This document shows, piece by piece, positions 60,152 through 64,000 of a stretch of DNA of 64,000 bases. A program made the translations under genes and the position numbers. This DNA is from Candidatus Zixiibacteriota bacterium (GTDB taxonomy: Bacteria; Zixibacteria; MSB-5A5; GN15; FEB-12): the NCBI GenBank assembly GCA_028289585.1, contig JANQPI010000010.1, positions 620,001 to 684,000 on the forward strand, read 5' to 3'. The notes below the pieces were generated by a model. It saw nothing but the letters and a program-made list of their open reading frames with translations, searched no databases and had not been told where the DNA came from. Each line of letters starts with the position of its first letter. The stretch's first letter is position 1.

Positions 60152-61489
60152 TTAGACAGGCCGCGGTGGCTTGTCCAAAATAACCGGTCCGGTGTCATAC
60201 TGCCGCAGCGCTGTCAGTAGACTCACCTTGGTATTGGCGATGTTTAAGCGACGCCGAACCGACTTCCGCTGTTTCTTGATCGTGTCTTCAGAGACATTCA
60301 GAATCGATGCCATCTCCTTCGACGACAATCCTTTCTTGATCATCTCACAGATCGTCAGCTCTCGCGGCGAAAGATCCGGATGGGCATGACGAAGATTGCC
60401 AATGAACGGCGAGGTGAGATCCGCCGCGAGGGAGTGTACCCATCGCAGCACTTCGGCATCCTCGGAAGCCAATCGCTTCTCAAGGCGCGTCAGGACCGGC
60501 GCGAGCAGCGTCTCCAGATTCACCCGCATGTTGTCCGCCAGCTGCCGCTTGGCGAGCTCAAGATGCCCCAGCATTTCGTCGATCGCCTGCGTCTTGCGTT
60601 CCAGGGCAGCGGTAGTCGCACGGAGACGGCGGTCGTAGTCTTCCAGGCGGTCGGTCAGCACCGCGAGCTCGGAGCGGTCAGTTACGACGACCAGTAGCCA
60701 GCCCGGATAATAGGCTAGTCGAGCCGCACTCAGATCGATTTGTCCGTCTATCTCGCCGATATGCGCCAGTCGGGTAGTAGTCGTCAGCGATTCGATACTG
60801 CCTGCCGCTAAAGCGGCGAATCGATTCTGCAGTTCAGCCCACTCGGCGTCGGCAATCAACGTGGCGAACCGCCCCCCGAGCAGGTTCGGAGCCGTTTGTG
60901 CGACCAGACGTTCCAGAGGAGCATTGGTCGCAAGGATCGTAGAGTCGATAGCGACCACCGCGGTTGGCAGCGGCGATGCCGCCAGTAGCGACGCCAATTC
61001 CGGGGCGATGGCCAAGCCTCGGGAACCGCTGGTTGTGCCCCGGTCATCCGTTCGATGTCCATTCGTGCGACCGTTCTCTGTATGGCCGTTACCATCCGAG
61101 TGGATCGCCACTCGTCCGTTTTCTCCGTTCGCCTGCCAACAGCCGATCATTACCCCGCCATGGGGGCCATCAACCGGCCACGTCTCCAGCAGCAGTGTGC
61201 GGCTATCACCATTGGTGCCGAGCAGAACACGGATCGTGCCGGAGCGCCGTTCGGCTACCAGGCGAGAAACCGGACCGGCCTGGTCGCCCAGAATGTCGCG
61301 CAGGAGAAGCGGTGCGCCGTTGGTCGAACGATTGAACCCCAACAGATCTCGGGCGAGTTCGGAGATGTAGACGACCTCGCCTCGTGCCGTGGCGAGGAGA
61401 AAACTCTCCGGCGGTCCCGTTGCCGATTGTTGCTGGGGGGTGAATGACGTCTGTGACGTGTCGTCGTCTGAGTCAGCGAACCGTGCCAT
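60152..61489 (-). CDS. PAS-domain regulator with LuxR-type DNA-binding domain
   Basis: 445 residues. PAS-like domains lie at about 25-120 (SFLLATARGEVVYISELARDL, start region) and 165-275 (LLAASPLPTAVVAIDSTILA), followed by a coiled coil (about 275-330). The C-terminal HTH (about 380-435) has LSPRELTICEMIKKGLSSKE and SILNVSEDTIKKQRKSVRRR, a LuxR/GerE helix-turn-helix. No receiver domain is present, so it probably senses a ligand directly. An 18-base palindrome (two 9-base arms) lies 91 bases upstream of the start and may be its operator. Confidence 0.85.
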   Translation of the reverse strand: MARFADSDDDTSQTSFTPQQQSATGPPESFLLATARGEVVYISELARDLLGFNRSTNGAPLLLRDILGDQAGPVSRLVAERRSGTIRVLLGTNGDSRTLLLETWPVDGPHGGVMIGCWQANGENGRVAIHSDGNGHTENGRTNGHRTDDRGTTSGSRGLAIAPELASLLAASPLPTAVVAIDSTILATNAPLERLVAQTAPNLLGGRFATLIADAEWAELQNRFAALAAGSIESLTTTTRLAHIGEIDGQIDLSAARLAYYPGWLLVVVTDRSELAVLTDRLEDYDRRLRATTAALERKTQAIDEMLGHLELAKRQLADNMRVNLETLLAPVLTRLEKRLASEDAEVLRWVHSLAADLTSPFIGNLRHAHPDLSPRELTICEMIKKGLSSKEMASILNVSEDTIKKQRKSVRRRLNIANTKVSLLTALRQYDTGPVILDKPPRPV

Positions 61490-61579
61490 CTCGCGTACCC
61501 CTTAACCTCGCGTCCCGAATCCACATGTGTGGCTACGTTCTGAGAGTATGTCGCATTTCTGTCGAAGTCCAGCGAAAAG

Positions 61580-61607
61580 TTAGACAATATCAGGCCGAAT
61601 TGTCTAA
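61580..61607. promoter_or_regulatory. palindromic operator candidate upstream of the PAS-LuxR gene
   Basis: TTAGACAAT (61580-61588) and ATTGTCTAA (61599-61607) are perfect 9-base inverted arms with a 10-base spacer. The dyad has the length of a helix-turn-helix dimer site. It lies in the 148-base gap between the LuxR gene and the rlmI-like gene. Confidence 0.5.
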
Positions 61608-61637
61608 AATGAAGTCAGGGAGTTACTTATCGATTTG

Positions 61638-62816
61638 TTAGGAAAGCTCGACAAGCGCGGTTGTCAGGTACTCCGACTCAGGGAAGCCGGGTGCAACCGG
61701 ATGGTCAACCGGCTGGCCAAGTTCGACAATAGTCCGTGCAGTTCCCCCTGCCTGAACGGCTGCACGCGACAACGTCTGTCGGAATAAACTCCGGCTAAAT
61801 GCCTGTGAGCAGCTCGATACGGCCAGAATCCCATTGGGAGACAGAAGACGCAGAACAGCCCGAAACAGCCAGTGGTACGCCTTGGCTCCTTCCGACAGGT
61901 GACGGCGATTCTTCACCAGCGCGGGAGGATCCAGAAGGACGAGGTCGTACGTCTCGTGAGATTCGCCAAGCCACTGAAAGACATCACCTTCGACCAGCTC
62001 GACGCGGTCTGACCAGCGTTTGGTCAAATCGGTCTCGGCTTTTTCCAGTGCCGGCCGTGACGAATCGACCAACGTCATGTGGGCCGCGCCGCCCGTTAAC
62101 GATGCCTGTGATAGCGAGCCGGAGTTACTAAACAGGTCGAGTCCCCGCCGCCCGCTGCTGATCCTGCGAAGGGTCGCTCGGAGGTCACGCTGATCCAGGT
62201 AGTATCCAGTCTTCTGACCGCTGAGCACCGCCGCCGATGCTGGTTCTCCGTCCTCCTGGAATGGGACAGCGTCGTTCACGGAACCAACGACTACCTCACA
62301 GCGGTTGGGAAGATGCTCTGCGCGCCGGCTTGGATTGTCCGACCGCTCGACAATGGCGGTCACCAGCGGCAACTGCTGGACGGCCGCGACAATTGCATCG
62401 CGCCAGCGTTCCATCCCGGCGGTGGTCAGCTGAATGACACACGCCTCTCCGTATCTATCAATGACCAGTCCAGGGAGCCCGTCGGACTCTCCGAAGACAA
62501 TCCGATATCCTGTCGTGGGCGTTTCTGGGCCAAGACCGAGGTAGCGACGACGTCGATCGGCCGTAGCGATTTGGTGGGTAAGCCAATCGTCATTCGGCTG
62601 CGATTCGTTGCGGGTAAGCAGTCGAACAGAGATGGAACCGGATGTCGACCAATGCCCCCAGCCAAGCGGCGCGCCACCTGCTGAAACAAGACGGACGAGA
62701 TCGCCGTTGGTTGGGCGTTCTTCGGACGGCTGGATTGCGCCGGTGAACAGCCACGGATGACCAGCGAGGATCGATCGTTCGCGCTGTGCTTTGATTCTTA
62801 CGACGGGAGCAGACAC
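61638..62816 (-). CDS. rlmI: 23S rRNA m5C methyltransferase RlmI-like (PUA + SAM methyltransferase)
   Basis: 392 residues from GTG 62816. The PUA domain (about 1-80) has RERSILAGHPWLFTGAI; the methyltransferase domain has FFSNSG-like LDLFSNSGSLSQASL, VEGDVFQWL and DLVLLDPPALVKNR, with the catalytic cysteine in VSSCSQAFS. This is RlmI/YccW architecture, methylating C1962 of 23S rRNA in E. coli. The frame is open to 62876, but that part is the tRNA-Pro gene, so I reject the longer start. Confidence 0.88.
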   Translation of the reverse strand: MSAPVVRIKAQRERSILAGHPWLFTGAIQPSEERPTNGDLVRLVSAGGAPLGWGHWSTSGSISVRLLTRNESQPNDDWLTHQIATADRRRRYLGLGPETPTTGYRIVFGESDGLPGLVIDRYGEACVIQLTTAGMERWRDAIVAAVQQLPLVTAIVERSDNPSRRAEHLPNRCEVVVGSVNDAVPFQEDGEPASAAVLSGQKTGYYLDQRDLRATLRRISSGRRGLDLFSNSGSLSQASLTGGAAHMTLVDSSRPALEKAETDLTKRWSDRVELVEGDVFQWLGESHETYDLVLLDPPALVKNRRHLSEGAKAYHWLFRAVLRLLSPNGILAVSSCSQAFSRSLFRQTLSRAAVQAGGTARTIVELGQPVDHPVAPGFPESEYLTTALVELS

Positions 62817-62842
62817 CAGCTCAGTCTCGCAGGGGGTCGAAA

Positions 62843-62918
<76 letters not shown>

Positions 62919-63008
62919 TAATGTCAGCATAAACGGGCGTGCCACCAAATTGGTCAAGCTCAAGTCGTTCCCCTTGCTCCCCGAGCAGAGACGCATAGTT
63001 TGTCAGCC

Positions 63009-64000
63009 ATGTCGTCAGTGTTACCATCATTGATCGGATTCGATCTCGCCTCGCTCACCGACCTTCTCCGCGAACGAGGAGAGCCTGCCTATCGGGCGCG
63101 CCAGCTCTATGCGTGGCTCTACAAGCGTGGAGTGGAATCATTCGACGAGATGACCGATTTCAGCAAAGCACTGCGGGCCTGGCTTACGTCGTCATATTCG
63201 ACCGCGCTGCTACCCGTCGATCAGCATGCCCGATCAGCCGACGGCACTGAGAAGTGGCTGTTTCGTCTGCCCGACGGTCACCCGGTGGAGACGGTTCTCA
63301 TCCCTGATGGCGATCGCCAAACGGTCTGTGTCTCCTCTCAGGCCGGGTGTGCCCTGGCCTGCCGATTCTGCGCAACCGGTACGATGGGGCTCTTGCGCAA
63401 TCTTACGGTCGGTGAGATTCTCGCCCAATTGGTCCACATTCGCCGTCTCTACGGACCCGACGCCTTCACGAACATCGTCTTTATGGGGATGGGTGAACCC
63501 CTGCATAACTTTGATAATCTCGTGGCCTCCCTGCGGATCATTACCGATCCGGAAGCAATGGCGATCGGTAAACGTCGTGTGACCGTTTCAACGTCGGGGG
63601 TAACCCCCAAGATTCGCAAGCTGGCCGATTCGGGTGTGAATGTCCGGTTTGCGCTTTCCCTTCATGCGGCAACCCAGGAAAAGCGGGAGACGATCATGCC
63701 GATCGCACGAACGTTCGGACTACCCAATCTGATGGAGGCGGTGCACTACTATGCGCGAACCTCAGGGGATCGTGTCTTGCTGGAATACATCGTTTTCGAT
63801 GGCTTTAACGATACGGCGAGTGATGCCGACGCCTTGGTCGGTCTTATCCACGGGCTTCCCTGCAAGATCAATCTCCTCCCATATAATCCCGTTCCCGGGT
63901 TGGACTTCAAACGACCGAGCGACGATCGCGTTGACTGGTTCGCGCGGCAACTGGCTCCACGAACACCCGCGGTAACCGTACGCCGGAGTCGTGGTCGGGA
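63009..64000 (+). CDS. rlmN: dual-specificity 23S rRNA/tRNA adenine-C2 methyltransferase (3' truncated by window)
   Basis: Open from ATG 63009 to the window end, 330 residues visible. SQAGCALACRFCATGTMG carries the radical-SAM CxxxCxxC cysteines. RARQLYAWLYKRG, NIVFMGMGEPLHN, VTVSTSGVTPKI and FALSLHAATQEKRETIMPI are RlmN signatures. The visible end AVTVRRSRGRD is close to the expected C-terminus, so only a few codons are missing. It methylates A2503 of 23S rRNA and A37 of some tRNAs. It is divergent from tRNA-Pro. Confidence 0.95.
   Translation, partial: MSSVLPSLIGFDLASLTDLLRERGEPAYRARQLYAWLYKRGVESFDEMTDFSKALRAWLTSSYSTALLPVDQHARSADGTEKWLFRLPDGHPVETVLIPDGDRQTVCVSSQAGCALACRFCATGTMGLLRNLTVGEILAQLVHIRRLYGPDAFTNIVFMGMGEPLHNFDNLVASLRIITDPEAMAIGKRRVTVSTSGVTPKIRKLADSGVNVRFALSLHAATQEKRETIMPIARTFGLPNLMEAVHYYARTSGDRVLLEYIVFDGFNDTASDADALVGLIHGLPCKINLLPYNPVPGLDFKRPSDDRVDWFARQLAPRTPAVTVRRSRGR

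Overview
The window reads as chromosome of a Gram-negative bacterium, about 57% GC by eye, with two TonB-dependent receptors, an Omp85-like barrel and several lipoproteins. A secreted protein ending in two GDVNGD-type dockerin-like calcium repeats, next to a classical nuoA-N operon and a Thermus-type isocitrate dehydrogenase, points to the FCB side of the tree. Candidate phylum Zixibacteria or a relative is my best guess, from pattern memory only. I see no phage, IS element, CRISPR array or rRNA.

Layout. 1-882: tail of a TonB-dependent receptor. 927-4257: four overlapping genes (HD hydrolase, MFS transporter, PHP phosphoesterase, and a Janus/Ocnus-type protein resembling animal phosphohistidine phosphatase). 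4351-19228: complex I operon nuoABCDEFGHIJKLMN with a good sigma70-type promoter. A small glutaredoxin-like gene sits between nuoM and nuoN, and its in-frame TGA is followed by Gly-Val-stop and a SECIS-like hairpin, so it is very probably a selenoprotein. 19225-25557: purF, a GAF/DHp protein without a kinase domain, an FAD oxidoreductase with a secreted helical protein, and a CLC transporter.

25613-28394: a PqqD/M50 protease/HlyD fusion followed by a 30-codon gene with its own promoter, near-perfect Shine-Dalgarno and strong terminator. This looks like a small exported-peptide system. 28417-38643: a 10-kb minus-strand signalling array: STAS, RsbW-like kinase, PP2C phosphatase, Nudix, bactofilin-like/Omp85 protein, GAF-PAS histidine kinase, Ser/Thr kinase with TPRs. 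38791-44584: two lipoproteins, then icd-purE-purK and an iodotyrosine-deiodinase-like flavoprotein.

44605-50528: dockerin/beta-propeller protein, a TonB receptor under a cobalamin riboswitch, and a VWA protein. 50731-57781: pterin dehydratase, bacilliredoxin, MscS channel, a tRNA-queuosine mannosyltransferase homologue, DUF457 protein, EamA transporter and a 2-hydroxyacid dehydrogenase. 57872-64000: VOC protein, small membrane protein, queuosine-precursor transporter, tRNA-Arg(TCT), a possible ncRNA, a PAS-LuxR regulator with a palindrome upstream, RlmI-like methyltransferase, tRNA-Pro(TGG), and the start of rlmN.

The strongest candidates for something new are the selenoprotein inside the nuo operon and the micropeptide with its M50/HlyD neighbour. 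Functions are read from motifs and remembered family sequences; no search was run.
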